From positions 124,001 through 188,000 of the forward strand of contig NBAY01000079.1 of the NCBI GenBank assembly GCA_002794775.1: 64,000 nt of DNA, read 5' to 3'. The position numbers and the translations under genes are program-made. Position 1 is the stretch's first letter, and every line of letters begins with the position of its first letter. Positions 32,056 through 44,200 of the stretch are shown one piece after another. This DNA comes from Porodaedalea pini (lineage: Eukaryota > Basidiomycota > Agaricomycetes > Hymenochaetales > Hymenochaetaceae). Under the pieces are notes generated by a model. That model did not search any database. It was not told where the DNA came from and saw nothing but the letters and a program-made list of their open reading frames with translations.

Positions 32056-35000
32056 ATGACCGGCTCAAACCCAAGCTCAATGAACAACTCAACAGCCTAC
32101 CAGCAAAAGAAAGTACTCTGTCAGTGTCAACTCTGCTGGGATCAGTCCGGTGGCAAGGGCAAGAAAATTCCAAGATACACGGCTCGGAAACATGCTCATC
32201 AATATCCTCTGACAAGTACATCAAGTGCAACAACCGCAGATCCAAGATATCGTGCTCAACCATTCGGAAGGCCAGCAGGAGAACTGCAAACACCAGCACT
32301 CGTGCCGGCAGGTGTGCCACCGGGAGTCCAAGTAACCGCCACACCCACGGAAGGTCCTCGCGAGGAAGTAGGACGTGGGGATGAGCAGGGGGAAAGGACT
32401 AGAAATGCTGAGGATGAGGAAATGGAAGGTACGCAGCTATATTTTTCACCCTTAGCGACGTAACTCATCGCTCGGCCTGAGCTAGATGACTTGTACTGGC
32501 CTCTTGATACCGACATGAACGACGCAGCGGGGGACGATTCGGATGATGCGATGGAGCATCTTCCCGAAAACTTCCAGTCGTTATCACTATCCGTAATTCC
32601 CGCCGCCTACGCTCGCCAGACGTACCGTTTCGAAGTACAAGAAAAACATTTCACTCCTCAAGATATTATGCAAGGCGCCAACGCAACGTTTTTTTGGAGA
32701 ATCGTTTTGCTTCTGGTTGCATGGCTTCATCTCACGTATCATCTGCCATTCCGTGCCTGCAACCTTGTGCTATCTGTTCTTAAGCTGGTTTTTTCTCTTT
32801 TGGGAGCCTTTCCGCTCGAATACGACCCGATTACAACTCTGAACACAACATTTCGAAGACTGGAGCTGGCCGACACCTTTTTAATAATGCCTATGTGTCC
32901 CTCATGTCGCAAAATAGTACCTCATGATTCGCCTCTCGACTCTGTCTGTCCTGGCTGCTCAAGTGCACTTTTTGAAAGGTCTACGGCCACCTCAAGAAAC
33001 TTTGGTGTACACAACGAATACGAAGACAGAAATAACAAAGATACAAAGATAATTCTCAAGCTACCCTTCAACCCGATCTCAAGACAGCTTTCCGAACTTC
33101 TCAATCGTGAAGGCATGGAGGAGCAACTCGATGCCTGGCGAACACGGGTACGCAAGGAGGGCGAAATGCTGGATATAATGGACGGCGAGATATGGAAGAC
33201 GTTCCCCGGACCCGACGGCAGGCCTTTCTTCGACAACAACCCAGATCGCGCAAGCATAGACGAGCTTCGGCTTGCTATTACCCTCGGATTTGACGGGTGC
33301 ATTTGTGTCTTTTGTTTCGTTGCTCCTTTACTTCCCTTAGCCCTATATTAGATTCGGTTATCAGACAAGCAAGCATGCGGCGTCGTACTCATCCGACGTG
33401 CTGTCCTGCTGCATAGCGAACCTCCCAATCCAATTAAAGTATGTTGATGTTTCCCTATTGTTTTTATGATCGCATGCTAATATAACTAATGACCAAGATG
33501 TCTCACTCAGAATCTCTTGCTCATTTCTATCTTCCCGGGCCCGAAGGCGCCGGATGGTGAACAAACACAGTATATTCTCGCCCCCTTCACTGACGACCTC
33601 CTCAAGCTTTTTGAAGACGGTATATTGATTTAAACACGTCAGTATCCAGAAGGTAAAGTACGCTAGCTCTTATTTTACTTTTATCTTACTTTTTTTTAAT
33701 AGGACGCCTTGTTCGTATTGTCCTGGTCGCCGTGTGCTGCGATCACCCGGCTCTATGCAAAGTAGTAGGTTTTGCTGACCACAACCACTCGAACCGATTC
33801 TGCACAAAGTGCATGATCGGTCACAGTGAGCTATTTACAAAGGAGGGCCTGACGAACGGTAAGTACTTCATTATTCCCTTTCTTTCCGACTCCGATTAAT
33901 ATTCCAGCATTCCTCAGGATTTCCGGCTCGAACTGGCGAAGAGCATCACAGGCTCGGGTTCGAATACCTCGAGGGCGATGACGAGGACAGGGAAACGATT
34001 CACAAGGAGTTCGGTCTACGGTACACGGAGCTGATAAGGCTCCCGTATTTCGATGCCGTCCGTATGATGGTAATTGACCCGATGCATAACGTACTTCTAG
34101 GTTTGTTTTTCTTTCTTTTCTTTCTCTTTCGTTTGCTCGCTCACATTTGTTTCACTCAGGGATAATGAAGTCTCAGTGGCACGATTCGTGGATCAAAACG
34201 AACGTGCTTCGTGAGCGAACGAAGCCGAACCAAGTCCAGCGAGAGCTGGACTTGCTAAATTCGTACCTCAAAGAGGTACGCTTTCATTTATTTCATTCCT
34301 AAATTACTTAATTATATATACTCTACAGTTTGAGATGCCGTCCTGGGTAGGACGGCTTCCTTCTCAGGTTGGGTACCCAGCAGCCGGCTCCCTCAGCGCC
34401 GACGAGTACAAGGCCCTCGCCTTTGTATATCTCCCAGTAATTGTAAGCCTTTCGCGTCATCTCGGGCTCTTGGGATAAGACGATCAAGTTATATATTTTC
34501 TTCTAGATACCTTTCGTCTGGGCAGAATGGCAGCCCGTTTCTCAAACGGAATTTGACGCGAAGACCGCAAAATGGAGGAAGAAGGAGGCGGCCAAGCAAC
34601 TGCATAAAGAGAAAGGCAAGATGGTCAAGGGAGACGACAGTGAGCCCTCGCCCGAGCCCACCCTCCGAATGCATGCCGACGACGCCGCCAACTTCCTCAA
34701 GCTTGCTGCGGCCCTCAAGATCACTCTAGCACAGTCAATTCGTGTGGATGACCTCGCTCGAGCGAGGTTCCTTCTAGACGAGTACCTTCAAGGCTATCTA
34801 GAGGTATGTATACTAGCATATAGTGAGCGCGAGTTTGCACTCTGAATTGTTCTTCCCTTCTAGATACATCGCGAGGACGTAAAGCCCAACTTTCACTGGG
34901 TAACTCATATATTCGATCAGATTAGGGACTACGGTCCGGTCTATGGCTTCTGGTCCTTCACATACGAGCGGCTCAACAAAACACTAAAGAGCTACAGGAC

Positions 35001-35994
35001 TAATAACCACAGCGGCGGCGAAATTGAGACCGCGTTCATGCGGGCTTTCATGCGAGACGTGAGGCTCCGCGAGCTTGTCAAAAGTCTCGCTCACCTTGAA
35101 GGCGGAGACCTCGGAATGCAAGAAGCCGCACAGATCCTGCTGGAGACTGACAGCGACAACCGAGGGACTATCGCTGCGGTCGCTCGAGAAATCGACGAGG
35201 CTGCTCAGGACAGTAAGACTTATATTTCTGATTCGAACTAATACTTATTATATACACTTTTTTAATTTATATTTAGTTGGCAGACGGCTTTCCCTCGGAC
35301 CAGGCTCAGTCGAAGAGCTCACCGACTCCTTGCAGAGGAGTTTGGTGAAGCATTACCACGAACAACAACCTGAAGCGACCGTATGCTCGCGTTCCGCGAG
35401 AGTCGACGAGAATTCAGTCCCCAGGCCTAATTTTTTGCGCGACAAGGCCGTCTTTCATAAGTATATAATACTGAATGGACGGCGAATCGCGCCGTCCTTG
35501 GATATATACAAAGCGCCGAACTCAATTATTCAGACGAGATTCGGTGGCACGGTTTATGTAGGCCAAGTAACTAACATCCTCACGCATACCCAGCCGCAGA
35601 TATACCAGTCGTCGACCCTTCTGCATGTCTGCTGGTTCCGTCCGCTCCGCCCTCGTATATTAAACACGTCGATTTGGGATAACCTGTGAGTATTGTCTAT
35701 GATTTCGAACATTTTCTTTCGGATTTCACACTCTCTGAAAGCCCTGAGCTCGAGATCGGATTCTTCGAGTTCGACTCATACCTCGATAGCGCACTGAGCG
35801 GGCCGCCAATGCTGGTCTTTCCGGAGGATGTCGTATCGCAGGCGTGCCGCGTCCGTATCCAGTACAGACAACCTCGAGGCTCGGACGACTCAGAGGAGGA
35901 AGAGGACGATACAGAGGCCTTTAAGCTCTGGGTAACCGTCGGTTTAACAAAGGCATGTATTCTTTTTAATTTCGATTCAAGTACACATTACTAA
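32056..35994 (+). CDS. CACTA/Plavaka-type transposase (Tnp2-like, multi-exon)
   Basis: The likely start is ATG at 32056, with a Cys-rich N-terminus (KKVLCQCQLCWDQSGGKG). After an intron (about 32429-32485) the frame reads LYWPLDTDMNDAAGDDSD and YHLPFRACNLVLSVLKLVFS, then a zinc pair CPSCRK ... CPGC. Later exons give LPFNPISRQLSELLNREG, DGEIWKTFPGPDGRPFF, ACGY-like YQTSKHAASYSSDVLSCCIA, FPGPKAPDGEQTQYILAPF, VCCDHPALCKVVGFADHNH, the conserved IDPMHNVLLGIMKSQWHDSW, and FTYERLNKTLKSYRTNNHSG. These follow the order of Tnp2-like transposases in Agaricomycetes. IDPMHN is expected to carry a catalytic Asp. About ten short introns interrupt it. The 3' end is uncertain: an alternative GC-AG intron would end it at 36029. 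Confidence 0.82.
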
Positions 35995-36043
35995 CTACCA
36001 TTTAACTACAGGATGCAGTTGTCATTTGACGTCTTGCAGTTTC

Positions 36044-36189
36044 GTTCTGGTTCTGGTTCTGGTTCTGGCTGCGGTCTCGGTCTTGTTCTCGTTCTCGGTC
36101 TTGTTCTTGTTCTCGGTCTCGGTCTTGTTCTCGGTCGTGTTCTCGTTCTCAGTTTCGGTTTCGGTTTCGGTTTCGGTCTCGGTCTCGTT
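36044..36189. repeat. Degenerate hexanucleotide minisatellite (GGTTCT/GGTCTC)n
   Basis: About 24 imperfect units of six bases lie between the ends of the two CACTA-element genes: first GGTTCT, then GGTCTC and GTTCTC mixed, then GGTTTC. Frames through it give only low-complexity peptides (Glu-Thr/Glu-Asn on the minus strand), so it is not treated as coding. Confidence 0.85.
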
Positions 36190-36334
36190 GGCCTTTGATC
36201 CTGGCTGTAACTCCTTTTGTTCTCTCTGAATGCGCTCCTCCTCTTTCCATTCGAGTCTCTTCACGCGTGATCGAGCCGGTGCTGAATCGCTTCAAGAAGG
36301 TCAAGATATCGTGACTTGCTAGCACGCAACGCAA

Positions 36335-36378
36335 GTCTGGTCCGTCATCTTCTCGTCTGACGGAACACACGTTGTCTC
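36335..36378. repeat. 44-bp inverted repeat, left arm (pair at 37044-37087)
   Basis: The arm starting GTCTGGTCCGTCATCTTCTC recurs in inverted orientation at 37044-37087 with two mismatches over 44 bp. The two arms flank the terminal exons of the second CACTA-element gene. The right arm overlaps a probable intron acceptor of that gene. Confidence 0.85.
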
Positions 36379-36381
36379 AGG

Positions 36382-38011
36382 TTACGTTGCATTCTCGGAC
36401 TCGAAGCCGTCTGGGTTGGCCTCAGCTATCTTCAAGTCCTCCCCGCCGAATTCACGCTGCCATTCGGGGTTGACCATGAACGGGAACAGAGGCGCTTTGC
36501 CTTTGGGCACGCGCGTGTCCTCATTGCTGAAGTCGACCTTGCGCACGGTACTGTGCAGCTTCCCTTTTCCCCTGCCTTTGACCTCGGCGCGGTTTGCATG
36601 GGCATGCCTGTCGAGCTCGGCATAGATCTCGTCAAGCTGCGAAATCGGTGAGTTCTTTTGTATTGGATTGGGAATGAATAACTAACCTTCCGAGAGCAGA
36701 ACATCTTCCTGCGCTTTTCCCAGACAGGGACCTTCTGGCTTTTCTCATCTGCTGTGAGATGAGCTTCCCTGGCGCGTCTGGAATAGTCGTCAGCCTTCTG
36801 CTGCTTGACTTTCGCCTCAAAAGCCCGTTTAGCAGCAGTACGTCGCTCCTCGTCTTCTTCGTCATCATCCTCGTTGTCATCGTCATTCGATATATCAGAT
36901 GTATCGAGCGTACTGACATAGTCTGTCATGTATGCAGGATCAAAGACGCCGTCTGGAAGCTCACGCCCGTGTGCTTTCTCCCAGGCATCCCGTCCCATCT
37001 TCCGAAAACCAGCCGTCTGAAGAATGTAGGATCAGTAGACTGCGAGACAACGCGTGTTCCGTCAGACGAGAAGACGACGGACCAGACTCGCACGCATATT
37101 ACGCCGGTTCGTGACCTGAGTTTTACTGTTCTTCTTCTTCTTCACTGGGTCATTCTCGATATTGAAGGCCTTCTTCAGGTTGTTGAAGACCAGACCCCCG
37201 ATCTCACGGCAGTCCTTGATGGTGAATTCTTTTCCGTCAATTTCGAGTTGGTGAGTGTCGGGATCCTAAAAAACAGAGTTAGTCCGTGTTCAAATGGAAG
37301 ATCTTCGAGAGGGAGGTACGTACTTCAACCTCTGCGACTACGAGTGCTGCGGCACGGTTAATAATTTTTTTATTTGCAGAAGTGCGCGGCGTGCCGCTGA
37401 GGTCCCATGCATATACCTCCTGCCCTTGAGCATTGGACCCGCCCTCTGCACCCGCACCATCAGTAAGCTTCTTCGTCTGATGTCGCATCTTACGCTGAAG
37501 AATATAAAGTACAGGTCATTAATTAAGCTTTTGACTATAAGCATCGGATAATAAATGTGCATACCAGTAACTCATCGCGAAGGTCTTTCTCATCCACAGA
37601 CAGATCTCCACGTGTACCAGCGAGCCTCGGCTTCTTTGGCCGTTTCACCTCGCGCTCGCGCTGCTCATCCGCCGCTTCCTTGCGTGCCCTCTTCAAGTCC
37701 GCAACATTGGCCTGCAAGCCCTTGATCGTCTCCAACAGCTGGGCTTGGACTGATAGGTCGACAAATTGGGGCGGCGGCGGCAGCGGCTCAGAGCGCGTCC
37801 GAAGAACGGGATCGATAGTATCCTCGTCGAGGTCGAACGCGTGCCTGGTGAACGAAAAGGGGACCGGAGAGGAAGACGGTTGTGTCGAGGATGAACCAGG
37901 GACACTCCAGTGTTGTGTCCCTGGTCTCATGTGTTGCTGTGTGCCATACCGGCGTTGGATCCAAGCCGCCATTTCGTTGGTCATGGGTGGAGGTGTGTCG
38001 TCCCGGTACAT
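36382..38011 (-). CDS. Second CACTA-element protein (unknown, coiled-coil, Lys/Asp-rich)
   Basis: The start is ATG at 38011 (MYRDDTPPPMTNEMAAWIQR). Exon 1 contains a coiled-coil-like helix LLETIKGLQANVADLKRAR and a basic patch REVKRPKKPRLAG. Later exons read MRHQTKKLTDGAG, then HQLEIDGKEFTIKDCREIGG and FNNLKKAFNIENDPVKKKK, then MGRDAWEKAHGRELPDGVFD and an acidic block, and finally VNPEWQREFGGEDLKIAEAN before TAA at 36382-36384. No domain is recognised. In CACTA elements a second gene often encodes a DNA-binding accessory protein, and that is the inference here. Exon borders around 36660-37130 are approximate. Confidence 0.6.
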
Positions 38012-38425
38012 TTTTTTACTGATTTTTTTTTACTGATTTTTTCGGCTGTATAGACCTTGTATGCACGGACACGACGCGACGTGACACGACTTAGCGCGTT
38101 TTCAGAGACGCGCGCTTGCGTCATCATGTATTATTAATTGTATATCCTAATTCAGTTTCCAAATCATTTTATTATGAATTAAAACCTGTGTGACAACCCG
38201 AATAACCAGCTGTGCCGTAGGTGTGGCTAGCTCATCTAAACCATATCTACTCCAAAAAGTTTACCTCTCCTGTACTAATCTAAGACTTTTCAGGGTTTAA
38301 CTTAGATAATAAAATTTCTTTAGTTCTTGCTAATGTGACTCTTCTCACTGGTCTAGTTTTTGGAGTAGACATGTTAATTTTTCGGCTTAGGTAAGATTAC
38401 ATGAGCTACTTTTATCCTACGGCAA

Positions 38426-38453
38426 AGGTGCTAGGGGACCGTGAAACGCAGTG
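38426..38453. repeat. Right terminal inverted repeat of the CACTA-type element
   Basis: AGGTGCTAGGGGACC followed by GTGAAACGCAGTG is the reverse complement of the left end at 25494-25521, with one mismatch. It is followed by the ACT duplication at 38454-38456. Confidence 0.9.
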
Positions 38454-39111
38454 ACTGCGCAAACTCTGGAAAACGACATATAAGAAAGGTATGACGACTT
38501 TCCTATTGCACATGGTGTTGGAATGACGAGCTCAATCGCTGCTGTGAGACGGCCGATCAGCTGAGTTTTGATTTGATGGGAGCCAGTTCTTCATTCCACC
38601 TTTTTTTCTCATTATTCTTCGCTCAATTTCTACAGTACAAACACCGCTATCCTGCTGCCTCAGAGCTCAGTGGGTCAAACTTCTGTTGTTCTCATTTATC
38701 TCTCTTGAACGGCACGTGCGCATCAGTACACAACTGCTGCGAAGTCCAACTACAGCTTCGAACAACACATGGTACTTTGTAGAGTGCTAGAAAACACGCA
38801 CACTGCGTGCCTACCAGCCTACGGATGACACTGCGCAATCACCGCGAGCCCGAGTCACTTCTTGACTCACAGCATTTCGCAGCACCCCGCAGCATCTGAC
38901 CTTCTCGCAATGATGCGTTTTATCGGGTTCAGCTCAGCGGTTGGCGGTCAGTATCATATCGACTGCATTAGAACATTACGTCTTGATACCACTGTAAGTT
39001 TTTAGTCTCGCACAATAAAAGGAGGTTAGTACTGGTCATCTGTTATCACTTCACAGACTCTCGTACCCATTCACTCACTACTAGTACCGACGTGCAACGC
39101 TGTCCTTCAAT
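38454..39111. promoter_or_regulatory. Upstream region of the FAD oxidoreductase
   Basis: No coding sequence is recognised. A TATA-like stretch, CACAATAAAAGGAGG, lies near 39010-39024, about 90-100 bp before the start codon, and pyrimidine-rich sequence follows it. This is a plausible core promoter by position only. Confidence 0.4.
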
Positions 39112-40817
39112 ATGAGCGCTAATGAAGACCTCCCTTATGCACCTGTGCCACGGCCCGTTCCGAACCCCACACGTTCTTTCTGGCTGCACCCTTCAGAGGA
39201 GGTCAATCCACTTGTGAAGGAAGGCAGCAACGGTCCTATCAGATCGGACACAGATATATGCATCATCGGTTCCGGAATCACAGGCGTTTCCGCTGCCTAC
39301 CATTTGTCGAAGATTTTTCCTGAGAAGAAAGTGGTCATTCTCGAGGCGCGAGACTTTTGTGAGTCTTGAATTAAAGTTTATAAATCTATTCGTGAGCTCA
39401 CCATCTATAAGGTTCCGGAGCGACGGGAAGGAACGGTGGGCATCTCATCAACATGCTCTTTCAAGAGCTTGCACGCCGTGCAGCAGTTGTGGGCATCGAG
39501 GAGGCAAAAAAGCTTTATGCCCTTGAGAAGCACACCGTATCATCGCTACTTCAGATCATCATGGACAATGACCTCGGAGATGCTATAGATCTCGTCCAAG
39601 GAGGCTTTATGAATCTGCTGACTAATGAAGAAGGCATCAAGATGGCACGAGAGGACATTGAACTTGCTAAAAATTCAGGAATGGACGTTAGCGAAATAAA
39701 TTGGATCACGAAGGACGAGATGCATAAAGTAAGTATGGATTTTTTCTCTGCGAGTACAATCCCATTGAACTAGAGTTTTCCTCTATATGAAGAAATTTGG
39801 GGTAGCGTTCCCTGCCATTAGCTTTCCAGGCAACAATCTCTGGCCTCTCAAACTCGTTACGCAACTTTTCTATCTTGCGCAGAAGAAATTCGCAGCCTCT
39901 GGTGGCTCTCTCAGCCTCCACACTTCCGCACCCGCAACCGCCATCGTTCCTGCTCCCCAGACTCCAGGTTCTGTGATAAAGAGCCGCTGGATGATTTCAA
40001 CACCACGTGGTTCTCTGGTATGCTCCGCTGTTCTCCATGCCACGAATGCATATGCTTCGCACCTCCTTCCATCCTTCGCTGGACCATGTGGAATTATCCC
40101 AGTGCGCGGGCAAGTCATTGCAACTCGAGCCAACGTGCCAATCTCTGTTGAAGAGCACGGGTCTTGGGCTTTGGACTGGGGATCAAAGTATTGGTTCCCG
40201 CGTCCGCCAAAGGCAGAGGGCGACGTCGAACGGCCTGTGGTGATTCTCGGGGGCGCGCGGACTGCGTCTGTGGACGGAGAAGTCAACATTGCAGACGATA
40301 GCTCTGTAAATGCACATGTTGGGAAAGCGTTGCGAGAATCTTTGCCCAGCATCTTCCCTGGAAAGTACGAGGAAGACAGTGAGCCTGACACTGAATGGGT
40401 GCGCATTACCTCTATTTCGTCCAATATGGACATAGAATTAACCTGCCTACTCCATTCAGACTGGTATTATGGGATTCACCTCAGCTCGCGCTCCTTTTGT
40501 ATGATTATACTGCTTTCTTAGGACCTTCTTCATATTAATTTGTTGGTACACAGGTTGGACCTGTCCTCTCAACAGAAGGCTCGGAGTTGGCTGGTCAATA
40601 CATTGCGGCTGGGTACTCAGGTCACGGGATGCCTCAGGCTTTTTCCTGGTTTGTCATTCTGTCTTGCAACTTTCCTCAACTCCTTACTGCAGTATTTGCG
40701 TGTAGTTCGGAAGCGGTTGCTTCTCTTCTTTCGCATGATCTCACCGGTCTACCTCGCGATAAATGGTGCTCACCGACATGGCTGCCGAATCTATTCCTGA
40801 TGTGGAACCGTGTGTAA
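39112..40817 (+). CDS. FAD-dependent oxidoreductase (DAO family)
   Basis: Six exons (39112-39358, 39412-39728, 39793-40398, 40460-40498, 40554-40648, 40706-40817) join to 1,416 nt, or 471 residues. The N-terminal Rossmann motif reads DICIIGSGITGVSAAYHLS (GxGxxG for FAD), followed by VVILEARDF and CSGATGRNGGHLINM, typical of the D-amino-acid oxidase/glycine oxidase-like (DAO) family. The middle has NAYASHLLPSFAG and PVRGQVIATRANV. The C-terminal FAD motif is AGQYIAAGYSGHGMPQAF. The start is the first ATG, with the Rossmann fold about 45 residues in. The substrate is unknown. A deleted paralogue lies at the right edge of the window. LINE-B follows 280 bp downstream. Confidence 0.92.
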
Positions 40818-41094
40818 AAGGCTGAAGATGGATTAGAATGTCTAGGAGCAAGATTTTTCAAAGCATATGCGTGTTCTGTTATTCGGATTGAAATTGCTTG
40901 AACTAAGAGAAATAAATTTAAGTTTTGTTGCTTTCCTGATAGATTGCTGCAATATTCACTACTGTTTTATGCTCATTCTGCTCGCTCACTGGCCGTGTGC
41001 AAATGCAGCAACATGTTCTGACGGTGAGTCAGTTCGTCAACCGGCCCTTTACTTCAAACTCCGCTTAAACGGTGTGTGCTACATGCGTTGCATT

Positions 41095-41109
41095 CACGTG
41101 ATGACTACT
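41095..41109. repeat. LINE-B 3' target duplication abutting an E-box
   Basis: GTGATGACTACT (41098-41109) recurs at 54381-54392, on the other side of LINE-B. Its first three bases complete CACGTG at 41095-41100. One A is shared between the LINE tail and the duplication, so its length is 11 or 12 bp. The undisturbed site held CACGTG upstream of HIR1. Confidence 0.88.
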
Positions 41110-41249
41110 TTATAATTTCTGCTATCTACTCCTAACAGACTACCAACCGCAAAGGAAACAGAACAAACTCGGGAAACCAGGACGTAGAGCGTAAATGGGG
41201 TGTAATCGTAAAAATGGCAAATGAGCGTAATAAAACTTGGGGTTTGAGA

Positions 41250-44200
41250 CTAATAGTAGTAAGATGGAGGTAAATCGGATAAAAGAGGCATGCTGTCCAG
41301 TGGGCAACGGAATGAAAAGTACGCAAATTTTAACAGAAGAAGAAAGTTATTTGGGCGAAACCATTCAGAGAAAGATAAAGGTAAAGATTGTTGTTGAAAA
41401 AGGCCATTGCGGACTAATGCGAAATAAGGGCAAGAATTAAGAGAATGACGGACATCATGTTTGGTGCACAACGGGTCCGGGCAACGCGGGGCGAGGTTTC
41501 GATCATGCAAATTGAGCGCGTTCAGCATGAGGCTGGCGGCGTGTGAAAGAACTGAGCGGTGTATCATCTTCCTTGGAGAAAGCTTCAGGAAAGGGTGTAA
41601 GGATCGGGTTGGGTGAAGGATAAATGAGGACGGCTCGAGGATGGAGCGGTGTCCACGTAGGTTTACGATGTTGGCTTTCCAAACTCAGAGGAGATCGAGT
41701 TGTACTTGCGCCTTCAAGTTGGGAAGCGAGTCCGGAATGGTCTCACGATGAGGGTTAGATGCAGCGTCTTTTGCCAGTTTGTCGGCTTTAGTGTTGCCCA
41801 GTACTCCGCGATGGGATGGGAGCCACTGGATCATGATGTGGGAGGCCTCATGGTGGAGGGCTAAGAAGATCCCGCATAGACGACGGAAAGTAGTGATGAA
41901 ATCTGCATGGCGAGCGTCATCTGAAAAGATGAGCTGGACGCAATTAAGCGAATCGGAGACGATGTGAATGTGGACAGGCGTGAAGCATTTTGAAAGGAGG
42001 GATGAGATACGATGCATAGCTGCGATGAGCGCTTCCTGCTCTTCAAACAATATGTTTGATCGAGAGTGCGCTGCTGAAGAAAAGACAGCGAGTTCCTGCT
42101 GATTGTGCATGATAACGAATCCATGGCCACCATTGTGGTAACCGTCGGCATCAGGGATGATGGAGCCATCTGTAAAGATAAAGTATTGATAAGGAGGAGG
42201 ATGTAGAAAGAAAGAATTGAAAGCGCGGATGGCACTAGGGCGTTGCGCTAATGAAGGAATGGGCGTCATAATAAGTCGTGAATGGATTGGAGTAAACATC
42301 GGGAAAGAAAGGACTTTGGGGATCTGAATATTAGGAAGAAGTGAAGACGTTAAATATTGTTTTGGGGCAGGATCATGTTTAGAATGAGCGAAATATGACA
42401 AGAGAAATCGTTGAGAAAGTGAACGGATAAAAAGGGGGAGAGGTGGGCAGGATAAAAAGGATTCAGCCACAGACAGCTGAATATTTGCATGAAAGATAGA
42501 ATAAAAAAAGCAATCTTGGGTTTTTTGGAGAATGGAGGAGATAAATGGAGATTCAGGAAATAGAACGGCACCATAAATGGTGACAGAACGAATTAAACCA
42601 AAATAAAGTAAGCGAGCATATTGAAAGTACGCGCCATTAGACTGATTAAAGAGGAAGTAGCGCTGATGAAGAGTAGAAAGGGCTTTGTTTGCCCGAGATT
42701 CGAAATGAAGTTTGGGTGGAAGGTCGTACGAAAAAATGACCCCCAACCAAGTAAGATGACGTGATGGGCGAATGACACGGTTGTTGGGTAGAGAAAGAGA
42801 TGCAGTAGACGAAGAAGGAGAGTTGGTTAAGAAAAACCGGAATGTGAACTCAGCAACAGGGCGGTATGGAATAATATGGAGAAGTTCGATGGCATCGGGG
42901 TCAATGGATAAGCCAATAGACTCGAATTGAAGTGAAAGGAATTGAAATTGGCGACAAAGGTGTACTAAATTGGTGGAAATGCTGAGTGAACGAGCGTAAA
43001 GAAGATGGTCGTCCATATAAGCGAGTAAAGGACGATGAGAACCGAAACGGGCATTGTAGGCAGTGATAACGTCGGCTGCCACGAAGACAGAAATGAGAGG
43101 GGACAGTGGGGATCCTTGGGGAACGCCGCGGTTGGGTTTGATAAAGGGGGGAGAAAAGAAATTGTTAAAATGAAACGAAATCGGACGGTGCTGAAGCCAT
43201 GATGAAAGGACGTGAATGAGATTAGGGTGAACGTTAGAGTGAACGAGTTTGGAAAGAAGACAATTGTGAGAGATATTGTCAAAAAAACCTTGAATGTCAA
43301 CGGTAAGGACGGAAGTAATGAGATAGCGGTGTCGGCGGTATTTGGATGTCAAGTAATCACTGCCGTTCTGAATGAAAGGTTGGTTAAGAATGGTAGAAAG
43401 TAAATCGTAGCAGGCAGTGAGAGAAGACCGATGTTTTCGACAACCATGTTGAGCGTCAGGAAGGAGGTTATTAAGTTCAAAAAAGGGTTGAAGAAGATTA
43501 AAAAGAACGCGTTCGAAAAGTTTGCCTATGGTGTCCACCAGGGTTATAGGTCTATATGCCCTAGGAACTGTAAAATCAGATCGCTTGGGCTTGGGAATGA
43601 ACGTGACTAGGGAAGTTTTAAAAGGAAGTGGGAAATGACCGATCTTTAAGCACAAAGAGAAAAGGTCAACGAAAAATTGCCCAAGATGCTTGACAAGAAG
43701 TTCCAAATGCTTGTACGAGATATGGCTATTGCCAGGGCTTGTTTCACGATCAACACCTTGGAGCGCAGCGTGTAAGTCGCTCATTTCGATGGGACGGAAG
43801 TCACGGAGGGCAGGAAGAGGTATAGCCTCCGGTGCAGATGTTAATGGGGGGAAGAACGTTTCGCGAAAGAGGGACGCTTTATCGGATTCAGTCGTGGTGA
43901 ATAACCCATTCGGCATTCGAAGTGCACCAATGGGGGCGCAGCGGTGAGCCATACCCAAATGCTGATTACGCCACACAGAGTGCGCGTCGGAATGTTGGAG
44001 ACGGGAGCCAAAGAAAGCGTTCTTGGCTTGGGTAATTTCGGAGTCGAGGCGTTTCTTCGAGCCAGGGTGGGGGTTACGACAGTGTTCACGGTAAAGTTTG
44101 GAACACGCTTCGGACCACCAATTGTTGGGGCCAAAGTATGAGCGGGCTTTCCGTTTCTGAAGAAAAAATGTAGCAAAGTTCGAAATGGACGAATTGAGCA

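Larger units (their letters stand above)
25494..38453. mobile_element. CACTA/Plavaka-like DNA transposon (carries nested Gypsy-1)
   Basis: The left end reads CACTGCGTTTCACGGTCCCC from 25494. The right end is its reverse complement, finishing GTGAAACGCAGTG at 38453. About 28 bp match with one mismatch. A 3-bp target duplication ACT lies at 25491-25493 and 38454-38456. CACTR ends and a 3-bp duplication are the hallmark of the CACTA superfamily. Without Gypsy-1 and its duplication the element is about 6.8 kb. It encodes a Tnp2-like transposase (plus strand) and a second protein (minus strand), arranged tail to tail with a hexanucleotide repeat between them. Confidence 0.9.

Noticed and set aside
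36013..36229. Open frames through the hexanucleotide repeat as small proteins
   Set aside because: Any frame through such a repeat stays open; the composition is pure low complexity.
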